Part shown: positions 13,978-22,303 of the stretch, piece after piece
Numbering within the stretch: the stretch's first letter is position 1
How the letters are laid out: every line of letters starts with the position of its first letter
Assembly: GCA_030271565.1 (NCBI GenBank)
Contig: JARXKR010000004.1
Span: 1 to 31,767, forward strand
Direction: 5' to 3'
Origin: Pseudomonadota bacterium
Lineage (GTDB): Bacteria > Pseudomonadota > Alphaproteobacteria > Sphingomonadales > Sphingomonadaceae
Length of the DNA: 31,767 nucleotides
Position numbers and translations under genes: made by a program
Notes under the pieces: generated by a model
Told to the model about the DNA's origin: nothing
The model's input: the letters and a program-made list of their open reading frames with translations, nothing else
The model's database searches: none

Positions 13978-16788
13978 TCAGGGCTTCAAGCCATACCGGG
14001 CATATTCCTTCTCCACTCCGGGTGCCAATCGGCGGGCGAGGGTGAGTTCACGGGCTGCTTCTTCTGTGCGGCCCAGTTTCTTGAGGATCAGCCCGCGCAT
14101 GAACCGGGTCGGGCCGAGGGACGGCGTCTGGAGCAGCGCCGCGTCGGCATCGCGCAGCGCATCGTCATAGCGCCCGAGCCTGAACCAAACCACCGCGCGG
14201 CTATCGAGGAACGGCGCGGTGTCGCTCGCCAGCTCAATCGCGCTGGTACAATTCTTGAGCGCCGAATCGAGATCGATTGCGCGGGTCGCCTTGATCCAGC
14301 ACATCGAGTTGAGGATCGCCGGATTGCCAGGCTTCTCGATTATGAGGTCGTCAAGAAGCTTGAGAGCTTCGTGCGGATCGCCATACTCACCGATGAGCGC
14401 TGCCTTGGCGAGCACCATGTCCGCGCGGTCTTCCCCTCCCAATGCTATGCGCTCGTCCAACAGAGTCAGAGCGTGGGGCATATTGCCCCGATCGGCTTCG
14501 GCCTGCGCAACCAGGCCGATCGCAGCAACGGAATTGGGCTCGAGCTTGAGTGCGGCTTCGCCGTCAGCGAGCGCCGTGGCCATATCGCCGACCTGAATCG
14601 CCAGGCCGCCATGCGCGGCATAGTTTTCGACCGAAGGCTGCTTCGCGATGATCAGGCGAAGATCTTCCAGCGCACCCTTGAAGTCGCCAATTCCGCGCCG
14701 ATAGTTGGCCCTGCTCGTCAGCCCGCTGACGTCGTCCGGATCCGCCGCCGCAATCGTCGCGGCAAAGACCTCTTCGATTGCCTTGGCCTGGCTCGCCCCC
14801 ACCGGGTCGGTACCGGCAAGTTCCCAGCGACGACGGGTATCAATCGGCGCGATGACGCGGGGCAATTGGGCCTGCGCCTTTGCCAGCCGGCTCCGCTCAA
14901 GCGGGATCGCGCTTGCCGGGACCTCGCTGCCATCGCTGGTCATCATCTCGTCCAGCTCGACCGAGCCACTGGTCAGCGCAACAGTACGCTCGACGTTGTA
15001 GCCGGCGACCTTGTCCGCGCCCACGCCGGTATTGCCTTCGAGCGCGAACCCGCGGCCCTGTTCGGGCAAGCGGATCCTGACCTTGTAGTGCGAACGGTCG
15101 GGCAGGCCGGTCGAAACCGGGATCGTATTCCACGCCGCCCGCGAGCGGTCAGGTGCGAAGGTGATCTGGTCGGCTGCGAACGACAGCTTGCGCTTCGACC
15201 GGCGGTCCTGCGTGCGCCAGGCGGTGCTTCCGACAAACCGCCCCTTGACGGTCACCGTTCCCGCGTCGGGGTCGATAGACATCGACGCGCCCTTGACCTG
15301 GCCTTCGCCGAGCTGCGCCGACAGTATCTGGCCGAGAAAATCGTTCTTTTCCTTAGGGCCGAGCTGGTTTGAAACGAGCGTCAGCATATTTGCCCGCTCG
15401 CCCCGCACCGTCAGTGTCGCATCGATCACGCTGGGCAGATCGACGCTGGCACTCTCGTCGATCGCAAGGTCCATATCCAGATTGGGCCGCGCGGGCGCGT
15501 GCCACGGAATGATCTCGAGCTCGGCACCGTCGGCCCTCAGGGGCAGGACATTATGCACGGGGGGCGTATCGCCCAGATCCGCGAAACGGGTTCCGCTGCC
15601 GGTGCCATCGAGCCAATAGGAAACACCGCCGATCCGCGCCCGAACGAACACGTGATTGAATGCAGCTGCGCTCGGTACGCCCTCGGGCACCAGGCCATCG
15701 AGCCCGATGCTTGCGAGGACGGGTTCAGCTTCGATCCCCATCGCATGGAGCATCGCCAGCAGCAGCAGCGTCTTGGCCTTGCAATCGCCGTAGCGCACCG
15801 ACCAGGTCTTTTCCGGGGTTTGCGGGATGTAGTTGCCGCCATCCATGCCAACCGCCAGATAACGTACGTTGTCCTGAACGCTGCGTAGAGCGAGCGCTGC
15901 GCGCTTCGCGGGATCAGTCTCGGCAAGCATGAGCCGGGAGACTTCCGCTGTGAGCGGGCTGCTTGCCGGGATGGCATGCGCAGTATCATAGAGCGGCGAC
16001 ATGACTTTCGAGACATCGCGCCAATCGGCAAAACTGCTTGTCTCGATCAAAGGTGGATGCTGGTACCGCACCGGTGCGTCGGGCGGCATCTCGGGCTGCT
16101 TCGGTGCCGGCAGTGTGAGTGTCAGCACCTGATACTTGCCATCGCGGACTTGCCGGGATTCGACCGAATAGCCCAGCATCTTCCATTGGACCGGCTGCGT
16201 AACTGGCCAAGACAACCGCAAGCTCGCTGCGCTGAGCCGCTTTGGCAAAGCGACGATTGGTGAAATCCATTGAGTGCGCCCGCCCAGGGCGGGGTCCTTC
16301 TTGGTTATTGAGGCGCGCAGCCGCAGGATGTCACCCACCTGCAGGCCTTCTACTGCCAGGGTGGCAGTCAAAATGCCGGTCAGTTCGCGCTGCTCAAGAG
16401 CTTCCTCGCGCCGCAGCACCGTAAACCTCTGGCCCTTGGCGATCAGGTCGATCTGCTGGTTGCCGCGAATAATGGTCAGCTCATGGATGATCAAATCGCC
16501 CTTATCCGGAAACCACGGCAATTTGAGCACGTCGTTCTGGCCAAGGTCTTCGGGCGAATTGATCCTGATCGCGGCATCCAGATAAGACCACTCGCGGCCG
16601 TCCTCGAATCGTTCCTGAAAATCGAAATAGGGCCCAGGGGCACCGGCTGCTGAAAGGAGCGACTGAGGTAGCTGCGTCGGGACAATCCAGGCCGGAGCAG
16701 CTTGATAGATCGGCTGATCGGATGCGTAGGCCGGTGACGCCCCCATCAGAATGGCGACAACCAGTCGCGGCAACCAAGTTAAGCGCAT
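13978..16788 (-). CDS. Secreted DUF3857 / transglutaminase-like / TPR protein
   Basis: The 936-residue protein has a signal peptide ending near YASD (about residue 22), then a DUF3857 beta-domain. A transglutaminase-like domain follows, with a complete Cys-His-Asp set: Cys336 in RYGDCKAKT, His379 in FNHVFV and Asp394 in YWLDGTGSG. A second beta-rich region comes next, and tetratricopeptide repeats fill about residues 650-936. Related proteins are common in sphingomonads and Bacteroidetes as periplasmic or outer-membrane-associated factors of unknown substrate. All catalytic residues are present, so it may be active as a peptidase or transferase. It is monocistronic here, divergent from trmL and convergent with the glycan operon. 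Confidence 0.88.
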   Translation of the reverse strand: MRLTWLPRLVVAILMGASPAYASDQPIYQAAPAWIVPTQLPQSLLSAAGAPGPYFDFQERFEDGREWSYLDAAIRINSPEDLGQNDVLKLPWFPDKGDLIIHELTIIRGNQQIDLIAKGQRFTVLRREEALEQRELTGILTATLAVEGLQVGDILRLRASITKKDPALGGRTQWISPIVALPKRLSAASLRLSWPVTQPVQWKMLGYSVESRQVRDGKYQVLTLTLPAPKQPEMPPDAPVRYQHPPLIETSSFADWRDVSKVMSPLYDTAHAIPASSPLTAEVSRLMLAETDPAKRAALALRSVQDNVRYLAVGMDGGNYIPQTPEKTWSVRYGDCKAKTLLLLAMLHAMGIEAEPVLASIGLDGLVPEGVPSAAAFNHVFVRARIGGVSYWLDGTGSGTRFADLGDTPPVHNVLPLRADGAELEIIPWHAPARPNLDMDLAIDESASVDLPSVIDATLTVRGERANMLTLVSNQLGPKEKNDFLGQILSAQLGEGQVKGASMSIDPDAGTVTVKGRFVGSTAWRTQDRRSKRKLSFAADQITFAPDRSRAAWNTIPVSTGLPDRSHYKVRIRLPEQGRGFALEGNTGVGADKVAGYNVERTVALTSGSVELDEMMTSDGSEVPASAIPLERSRLAKAQAQLPRVIAPIDTRRRWELAGTDPVGASQAKAIEEVFAATIAAADPDDVSGLTSRANYRRGIGDFKGALEDLRLIIAKQPSVENYAAHGGLAIQVGDMATALADGEAALKLEPNSVAAIGLVAQAEADRGNMPHALTLLDERIALGGEDRADMVLAKAALIGEYGDPHEALKLLDDLIIEKPGNPAILNSMCWIKATRAIDLDSALKNCTSAIELASDTAPFLDSRAVVWFRLGRYDDALRDADAALLQTPSLGPTRFMRGLILKKLGRTEEAARELTLARRLAPGVEKEYARYGLKP

Positions 16789-17002
16789 TTCGCCCCCAAA
16801 AATTTCTCTGAAGGCCGTGATGACAATTTACAGGGCAGTTGGCAAGTTAGTGCCAGTGCTACGAAAATTGCTTGGACGATGCGCTATTATGGTCGGTTCG
16901 ACTGATATCGCGACCAAGAGTACTCGACTGGGAATATGCGCAATCTGACGGCTTGGTTCGCGTTGCACTTGCGCGCATCGCCCGCTGCCGCCAATCAGCC
17001 AT

Positions 17003-17455
17003 ATGCGCATTGCCCTTTTCGAGCCGGAAATTGCCGGGAACGTCGGTGCCATTCTGCGGCTCGGTGCCTGCCTCGGTGCAGCCGTCGACCTGATTGAACC
17101 GATGGGCTTCGAGTGGGATGATCGAAGGGTTCGCCGAACGGCGATGGACTACATCGATCATGTCACGGTTGCGCGCCATGCCAGCTTCGACGCGTTCAGC
17201 GCAGCTATCGGCTCGCGGCGATTGGTGCTGTTTACCACGAAGAGCCAGCAATCGCTGTTCGATTTCCAGTTCATGGCAGACGACGTGCTGCTGTTCGGAA
17301 AAGAAAGCGCTGGCGTACCCGTCGCGGTAGCCGAGGTCTGCCATGCAAGAGTTTGCATTCCAATGCGGCCGCAAGTGCGCTCGATGAACCTTGCCTTGTC
17401 AGCTGCGATCGCGCTTGGCGAAGCGCTGCGCCAAACGGCGACTCTGCCGAATTGA
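17003..17455 (+). CDS. trmL: tRNA (cytidine(34)-2'-O)-methyltransferase
   Basis: The 150-residue protein is a full-length SPOUT methyltransferase. It begins MRIALFEPEIAGNVGAILR and carries the knot motifs LLFGKESAGVP and IPMRPQVRSMNLALSAAIAL expected for TrmL, which 2'-O-methylates the wobble base of certain leucine tRNAs using S-adenosylmethionine. The ribosome binding site is weak. It is a housekeeping gene that helps mark this part of the window as core chromosome. Its stop is 17 bases from the convergent TonB-receptor stop. Confidence 0.93.
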   Translation: MRIALFEPEIAGNVGAILRLGACLGAAVDLIEPMGFEWDDRRVRRTAMDYIDHVTVARHASFDAFSAAIGSRRLVLFTTKSQQSLFDFQFMADDVLLFGKESAGVPVAVAEVCHARVCIPMRPQVRSMNLALSAAIALGEALRQTATLPN

Positions 17456-17472
17456 CCAGCCGCGTTGTTCCA

Positions 17473-19500
17473 TCACCGGCCGCCGACCCGCACGCCGATC
17501 CACAGCGTGCGCGGCGCCCCCAGATCGATCGAGCCGGCCTGGTTGCGGGTGACAATCTGGCGGCCCGTAAGGTTTTCGCCGCGCAGCACCAAGGCGACAT
17601 CGCGGCTGACCGGGAAGGCCGCGTAGGCGTCGATGGTTGTTACCGCGGGCAACCGGCCGGTTTCCAGGTCGTCCTCGAACTGCAGCCCGATGTGGCGAAC
17701 TGTAGCGGCGACCATACAGCCCTGGCACGGCTTCCAGCTCAGCGTTCCACTTGCCGCAATCCGCGGGGTCTGCGCCGGGCGCTTGCCATTAAGTGCGGCG
17801 GAGGCGCCGCTCGCCTCGACCTTCGAATCGGTCAAGGCCATCGAACCGTCGAACCCGAATGCGCCGAGATGCACGGTCGCGGTGGCTTCGAGCCCGCGCG
17901 CGTGGATCGCATCGACATTGCGGCGTTCGCGCAGATTGGTGCCGATGGTCACATTGGCGATGGCATTCTTGAGCCGGTTGTCGAATGCGGTCAGCGACAG
18001 GGTCACGCCCGGCGCCAGGGTGACATCGACCCCCAGGTCGAACCCGCGCAGGCGCTCGTTGACCAGCGCAGCGTTGGCGCGGGTGAACACCGGGAAGACC
18101 ACGAAAGGCCGGTAAAGTTCGTTGAGCGTGGGTAGACGCAAGCCCGTGTAGCCTGCCGCTCGCAGCGCAACCGAACTGCTCGGGCGGAACACCGCACCGC
18201 CGCGCAGGCTGACGTCCCAGCCGCTGCGATTCCCAAACAACCTATCGGTGGTGATCGTCCCGGCGGCATTGGCCTCGCGGAAATAGCCGTCTTTGATCGA
18301 CCACCGATCGGCGCGGCCGCCCGCGGTGAGCACCAGCTTGCCGATGGTCCAGTCATCCTGCACGAACAGCCCGAGATCGCCGTTGCGCCCGCCCGCGCGG
18401 CGTCTTGCGGTGACGAGGCCCGTGACTGCGCTGTAGGCATCCTCCTGCAAGCCCCCAACCGCGCGGCGCCAGTCGATCCCGAGCCGGGCGACATGATCAG
18501 AACCCACCGGCGGGCGCAGCTCGAGCTTGCCGCCCAGCCCGGTCGATGGGGTCTTGCGCTGGTCGAGCGTTTTCTTGAACGCGGTCGAACTGATCACCAC
18601 GTTGGAAAAATCGCGAATCTGGACATAGGCCAGCACATCGAACTGCCACGCGCCGCGCCCGACTAGCCGGACCGAGGCATCGCTGCCCTGGCTCTCGCTA
18701 TCGGCGCCCTGGAAACGCAAGGTCCGGTTGTCGTCGAAAGTCAGCACCCGTGCTTGCAATTCGACATCCCCGCCAAGAGGAGCGGCCACGCGCACCCCCG
18801 CAGACCAGCTGTCGAACCGCGCCTTGACGCTGGCCGGAACGCGCTGCGCCAGCGGCGCGGTCCAGAACCCTGCACCGCGATCCCACCGGCCGCTTACTAC
18901 CGCAAAACCGCTACCCAGCTCTGGCGCCAGCGAACCGGACAATTCGGTCTCGCCGCGATCGTTGACCAGCATGCTGGCACCCACCAGCCCGAGTTGAGCG
19001 GGACCGGCGCTGTCCAGCTCGATCGTCCCGCCGACCGCGCCCGCGCCGAACGCGCTCGAACCGCCGCCGCGGGTCACCCGCACCCGCGCGAGCTGGCCGG
19101 GGTCGAGTGCCGAAAACGGTATGTAGCCAAAGAACGGGTCGGCCATCGGCACTCCGTCGAGCAGCACCAGCGCGCGGCTGGTGGCATTGCCGCCAAGCGC
19201 ACGCAACGACACACCTTGAGCCGAGGGATTGGCCGAACGGCTGTCGCTGCGGCGGAATTGCTGGAAGCCGGCAACGTTTGCCAGCGCATCCTCGATCCGG
19301 CCAGAGGCGGTGCGTTGCAGTTCCTCGGCATCGATTTCAGTCACGTCGTAGGCCGGGGTCGCGGGGGTTTCGGCCAACCCGCGCCCGGTCACCACAATCA
19401 CTGGTTCGGCAGTGCCGTCGCCGCTATCGGCTCGGGCCGGTGCGGCAATAGCAGCGGCCAGCGCAACAAGGCTGAGGCGGATCGAGATAGTTCTGCGCAT
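17473..19500 (-). CDS. TonB-dependent outer-membrane receptor (BtuB-like)
   Basis: The protein starts MRRTISIRLS, has a signal peptide ending near ARADS, and is 675 residues. A plug domain follows (EPVIVVTGRG, RIEDALANVAGFQQFRR, ALVLLDGVPMADPFFG, VTRGGGSSAFGAGAVGG), then a 22-strand beta-barrel with TonB-receptor C-terminal repeats. Barrels of this size and the GxGxxxFGxGAVGG plug motif suit BtuB-like vitamin or metal-complex uptake. The extreme C-terminus is GVRVGGR rather than the aromatic residue preferred for outer-membrane insertion. No B12 riboswitch was recognised upstream. A frame extension to 19539 is possible but lacks a good signal peptide context. Ligand unknown. Confidence 0.88.
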   Translation of the reverse strand: MRRTISIRLSLVALAAAIAAPARADSGDGTAEPVIVVTGRGLAETPATPAYDVTEIDAEELQRTASGRIEDALANVAGFQQFRRSDSRSANPSAQGVSLRALGGNATSRALVLLDGVPMADPFFGYIPFSALDPGQLARVRVTRGGGSSAFGAGAVGGTIELDSAGPAQLGLVGASMLVNDRGETELSGSLAPELGSGFAVVSGRWDRGAGFWTAPLAQRVPASVKARFDSWSAGVRVAAPLGGDVELQARVLTFDDNRTLRFQGADSESQGSDASVRLVGRGAWQFDVLAYVQIRDFSNVVISSTAFKKTLDQRKTPSTGLGGKLELRPPVGSDHVARLGIDWRRAVGGLQEDAYSAVTGLVTARRRAGGRNGDLGLFVQDDWTIGKLVLTAGGRADRWSIKDGYFREANAAGTITTDRLFGNRSGWDVSLRGGAVFRPSSSVALRAAGYTGLRLPTLNELYRPFVVFPVFTRANAALVNERLRGFDLGVDVTLAPGVTLSLTAFDNRLKNAIANVTIGTNLRERRNVDAIHARGLEATATVHLGAFGFDGSMALTDSKVEASGASAALNGKRPAQTPRIAASGTLSWKPCQGCMVAATVRHIGLQFEDDLETGRLPAVTTIDAYAAFPVSRDVALVLRGENLTGRQIVTRNQAGSIDLGAPRTLWIGVRVGGR

Positions 19501-19625
19501 CGATGTTTGTGACCCGAAAAAGACGAAGCCGGCGAGCAACCGAAAGAAGCCGCTGCCAGTCGAGTGGTTCCTAGTCGTATCGGCGAGCGAAAACCAATCG
19601 CCGCATACATAAAGGATTTAGTCGG

Positions 19626-19646
19626 TGGCGCGGGAAGGATTCGAAC
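19626..19646 (-). repeat. tRNA 3'-end fragment, probable attachment (att) site footprint
   Basis: Read on the minus strand, these 21 bases are a T-loop (TTCGAAT), the 3' half of a T-stem (CCTTC), the 3' half of an acceptor stem (CCGCGCC) and the discriminator A. The bases on the 5' side (AATAGGTG) do not pair with the T-stem half, and no D-arm, anticodon arm or 5' acceptor strand follows to the right, so this is not a tRNA gene. Site-specific integrases use tRNA 3' ends as att sites and leave such a copy at the far end of the element. The orientation predicts that the element lies to the right. Confidence 0.6.
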
Positions 19647-19808
19647 ACCTATTTTATCTTATTGATTAAAAATCGAATTTTTGACCGCAGCCTGCATCGC
19701 TCTAAAAGCAACCCTAACAATCGCAAAACAATCGAATCTGTCAGTCACACTGATTTTGGATATCGCGCCAGCGAACACCGGCCCAAGGCGATTCCCCAAG
19801 CGCCGCAC

Positions 19809-20020
19809 TTATCTCGTGGCATAGGTCATCTCGCGCTTGAACAGCACGTCCTCGTCGTTCCACAGCGAGGTGTAGAAGCCCTACGCGCATCATCACCACG
19901 AAGTGGATCGCCCACGCGAAAAGCCGAAGCAGCGGAACGGTATGAATGGTTTGCGGAAGCGTGACATGGGGCAACCTTAGCCAGTTTTCACGCCCGCTGC
20001 CAATCAGGTGCATTTGATCA
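19809..20020 (-). pseudogene. Decayed C-terminal end of an unrecognised gene, frameshifted
   Basis: On the minus strand, a plausible protein end reads WLRLPHVTLPQTIHTVPLL, RLFAWAIHFVVMMRV, then after one extra base in the CCC run at 19879-19881 continues in another frame as GFYTSLWNDEDVLFKRE, MTYATR and a TAA at 19811-19809. Neither frame alone gives a sensible ending: the first runs into low-quality sequence and the second meets a TAG at the shift. No start or upstream part was found, because the astA-like promoter and gene follow. I do not recognise the family. It looks like debris at the border of the inserted segment. Confidence 0.4.
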
Positions 20021-20096
20021 CAGAGTGGTCGCATCGTGCCGGTGCTGGCGGTCGAATTGCAGCGCTTCGCAGAATTCGCTGCACAACGTGTTGGTC

Positions 20097-20125
20097 TTGC
20101 ATCCGCTTGCAATGTCGGCTTTGAT
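20097..20125 (+). promoter_or_regulatory. Promoter of the astA-like operon with overlapping LacI-type operator
   Basis: TTGCAT (20097-20102), 17 bases, TTTGAT (20120-20125) is a plausible sigma-70 promoter. The dyad TGCATCCGCTTGCA (20098-20111) overlaps the -35 box and shares the GCTTGCA half-site with three other intergenic sites in this segment. Transcription would begin near 20132, so the first gene might be leaderless or start at a later codon. Confidence 0.5.
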
Positions 20126-20131
20126 GCTGAC

Positions 20132-21163
20132 ATGGGCAGGGTAACCACACGAGATCCAGACGTATCCAGCGTTGCGGTGCTGCGCGTCGCCAGGAAGGCT
20201 GACATCGACGGTGTAATGGCCCTTGCAAGTGCCGGCGGCAGTGGCCTGACCAACCTGCCGCCTGATCGGGCCATGCTCGTCAACCGGATTGGCGCGAGTG
20301 AGCGCGCAATCGCGGATGTAGAGGCGCGCGAAGCGGGTGCCGCGATCATGCTGGTGGTCGAACGCCACTCTCGGATCGTTGCGGTATCGGGCATTTTTCC
20401 GCGCGTCGGTGCCGAATGGCCGTTTTACAGCTACCGTTTGACACGGCAGGCAAACCGGTCGCCAGCGGTCGGTCGGCTGAAGGCCCAGACGCTGCTCAAT
20501 CTTGTTAACGACTTCGATGGCGAGGCCGAGATCGGCATGCTGTTCGTCGATCCAGCGATGCGGGGCGGCGCGTTGGGGGCGCTTGCAGCACGCGGTCGTT
20601 ATCTGTTTATCGCCGCGCACCGCGACTGGTTCGGACGACGAGTGATGGCTGAATTACGCGGGTGGCAGGATTCGGACGGGAATTCCCCGGTGTGGGAGGC
20701 GATAGGTCGGCATTTCTACGATATGGACTTTCAAGAGGCAGATCGTACCGGCGCACTGACCGGGAACCAGTTTATCGCCGACTTGGGGCCCCGCTATCCC
20801 CTTTATTTGTCGCTGCTGCCAGCTGCTGCGCAGGCTGCGCTGGGGCGGCCGCATGACGATGGTCGACCGGCCTTTGACATGCTCATGGCGGAGGGTTTCC
20901 AAGCTGGCGACTACGTCGACATATTCGACGGGGGCCCAACTGTTGTCGCAGATATCGACGCAGTGAGAACGGTGCGCGATGCGCGCCAGGTTGCAATGGC
21001 GGGAGTGGCGGCAGGCGGAGTCAAGTCGCTGGTCGCGGTCGGCAGCGGAGCCGATTTCAGGGTGGCGCGCGGCGAGGTCGATGCGGATGGCCGGATCGAT
21101 CCTGCGCTTGCCGATGCTCTTGGGTTAAAGCCCGATGACCAGATGCTGGTGGTTGCAGCATGA
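20132..21163 (+). CDS. astA: Arginine N-succinyltransferase (AstA) family acyltransferase
   Basis: From ATG 20132 the protein is 343 residues, the usual AstA length. It aligns along its whole length with AstA features: an N-terminal LRVARKADIDGVMALA, GGSGLTNLPPD, the central VMAELRG and SPVWEAIGRHFYDMDF, FIADLGPRYPLY, the ALGRPH segment carrying the position of the E. coli proton-donor His, and YVDIFDGGPTVVADIDAVR. AstA transfers succinyl from succinyl-CoA to the alpha-amino group of arginine. None of the other ast genes (B-E) is present, so the substrate here may differ. The ATG has no ribosome binding site; GTG 20177 is an alternative. The stop overlaps the next gene as ATGA, in an operon with a SnoaL protein and a transporter. 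Confidence 0.85.
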   Translation: MGRVTTRDPDVSSVAVLRVARKADIDGVMALASAGGSGLTNLPPDRAMLVNRIGASERAIADVEAREAGAAIMLVVERHSRIVAVSGIFPRVGAEWPFYSYRLTRQANRSPAVGRLKAQTLLNLVNDFDGEAEIGMLFVDPAMRGGALGALAARGRYLFIAAHRDWFGRRVMAELRGWQDSDGNSPVWEAIGRHFYDMDFQEADRTGALTGNQFIADLGPRYPLYLSLLPAAAQAALGRPHDDGRPAFDMLMAEGFQAGDYVDIFDGGPTVVADIDAVRTVRDARQVAMAGVAAGGVKSLVAVGSGADFRVARGEVDADGRIDPALADALGLKPDDQMLVVAA

Positions 21164-22293
21164 CGCATGATCCGGCCTTGCCCTTCGCGCTGCCCGAGCG
21201 CCCCCCGGTTACGCGTATCCGCCAGCGCGACTTGGCAGATCTTCTAGAGGGACCGGCGGCGCGGACGCAGCCGATGGCCGGGTTCGATGCGCAATATGGC
21301 GACATTGTCGACTACATCGTCCGTATCACCGAAGAAATCTGGCGCGATCGCGCGATCGGCCGCATTTACGAAACCTATGACGCAAGCTGCACCATCTATG
21401 GCGCGAGCAGCGTTGTGCGCTCAGTCGAGGAGGTTGTCGCGGCGACGCTGGCCTCGCTTAGCGCCTATCCCGATCAGGTGACCGATCACGTAAATATCGC
21501 GTGGAGTGGCGATGAGGAAAAAGGCTTCTATACCTCACACCTCGGCTATTCGCAGGGCACAAATCTCGGCGCTTCCGAATTGGGGGCCGCGACCGGGAAA
21601 AAAGTGATGAGTTATTTCGTCGCCGACTGCATAAGTCGCGACAACCGCATTCATACCGAATGGCTGATGCACGACAGCGGCGCGGTGCTCTGCCATCTTG
21701 GCCTCGACTTGCACGAAACCGCAATGCAAATGGCCACGGTCCCGCTTGCCGATGTCTTCGTCGTATCGCCGATGACGCGCCTCGAAGGGCAGGCGCCCCG
21801 GGCCGGCTATGATGGCCCGACCGACACGCCGGACGGCTGGGCGCAGCATCATTTCGATACGATCTGGAATGCGCGGCGATTCGAGCATCTGCCGCTTCAC
21901 TATGCTGCCGATGCTGCCGCGCACTGGCCCGGCTGCCGCGAGGCGACTGGGCCGCGAGCGATCGGCGAACTTATCATAAGTCTGCTCGCAAGCCTGCCCG
22001 ACGCCACGACCCGGGTCGAGCACGTGTGCTGGTCGGACGAAACCGACGGCGTCATCCTCGCGGTGCGCTGGCTGACCGAGGGCACGACCTGCCGCGGCGG
22101 AATGCTGGGCAATTTGCCTGAGGGCAAGCCAATCGCAATCAGGGGTAGCAGCCACTTCCGCTTTGGGGGTGGCTCTGTAGTGGAGGAATGGACGGTGTTC
22201 GACGAACTCGCCGCGCTTGCGCATGCATATCGGGATCCAAGCGGCGGCACTGTTCAGACTGATCTCTCTTCCCAAAATGCGACATCCGCGTGA
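21160..22293 (+). CDS. Tandem SnoaL-like (NTF2 fold) protein, copy 1
   Basis: The 377-residue protein has two NTF2/SnoaL-like halves (about 40-190 and 215-360), each with a DYIVRITEEIW or QHHFDTIWNAR type helix and later EEWTVFDE-type strands. SnoaL-fold enzymes include cyclases, dehydratases and isomerases of hydrophobic substrates. It is clearly paralogous to the protein at 23749-24825 (shared LPFALPERP, VTRIRQRD, RTQPMAGF, DYIVRITE, NIAWSGDE, GFYTSHLG, SRDNRIHTEWL). The start overlaps the astA stop (ATGA), and a GPH transporter gene begins 10 bases after its stop. No catalytic assignment is safe. Confidence 0.8.
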   Translation: MTHDPALPFALPERPPVTRIRQRDLADLLEGPAARTQPMAGFDAQYGDIVDYIVRITEEIWRDRAIGRIYETYDASCTIYGASSVVRSVEEVVAATLASLSAYPDQVTDHVNIAWSGDEEKGFYTSHLGYSQGTNLGASELGAATGKKVMSYFVADCISRDNRIHTEWLMHDSGAVLCHLGLDLHETAMQMATVPLADVFVVSPMTRLEGQAPRAGYDGPTDTPDGWAQHHFDTIWNARRFEHLPLHYAADAAAHWPGCREATGPRAIGELIISLLASLPDATTRVEHVCWSDETDGVILAVRWLTEGTTCRGGMLGNLPEGKPIAIRGSSHFRFGGGSVVEEWTVFDELAALAHAYRDPSGGTVQTDLSSQNATSA

Positions 22294-22303
22294 GCAAAAC
22301 CGC

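Larger units (their letters stand above)
19501..20131. other. Gene-free junction between core genes and the accessory segment
   Basis: These 631 bases hold no intact gene. From left to right they contain the TonB-receptor leader (with a CGGCGA...TCGCCG dyad at 19581-19603), a tRNA 3'-end fragment, an A+T-rich stretch with a perfect AAAAAT-CGA-ATTTTT dyad (19668-19682), the decayed end of a minus-strand gene, and the promoter/operator of the astA-like operon. Confidence 0.7.

Noticed and set aside
16840..16855. TGGCA-AGTTAG-TGCCA hairpin in the gap before trmL
   Set aside because: A five-pair repeat with no matching promoter spacing; can be chance in 214 bases.
19501..19620. Cobalamin riboswitch upstream of the BtuB-like receptor
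   Set aside because: No B12-box-like sequence was seen on the minus strand before the receptor start.
19620..19720. A complete tRNA gene
   Set aside because: Only the 3' end is present; no anticodon arm, D-arm or matching 5' acceptor strand was found to the right on the minus strand.
20576..20589. A fifth GCTTGCA site inside the astA-like gene
   Set aside because: The partner half-site is absent and it lies within coding sequence, so it was not counted as an operator.
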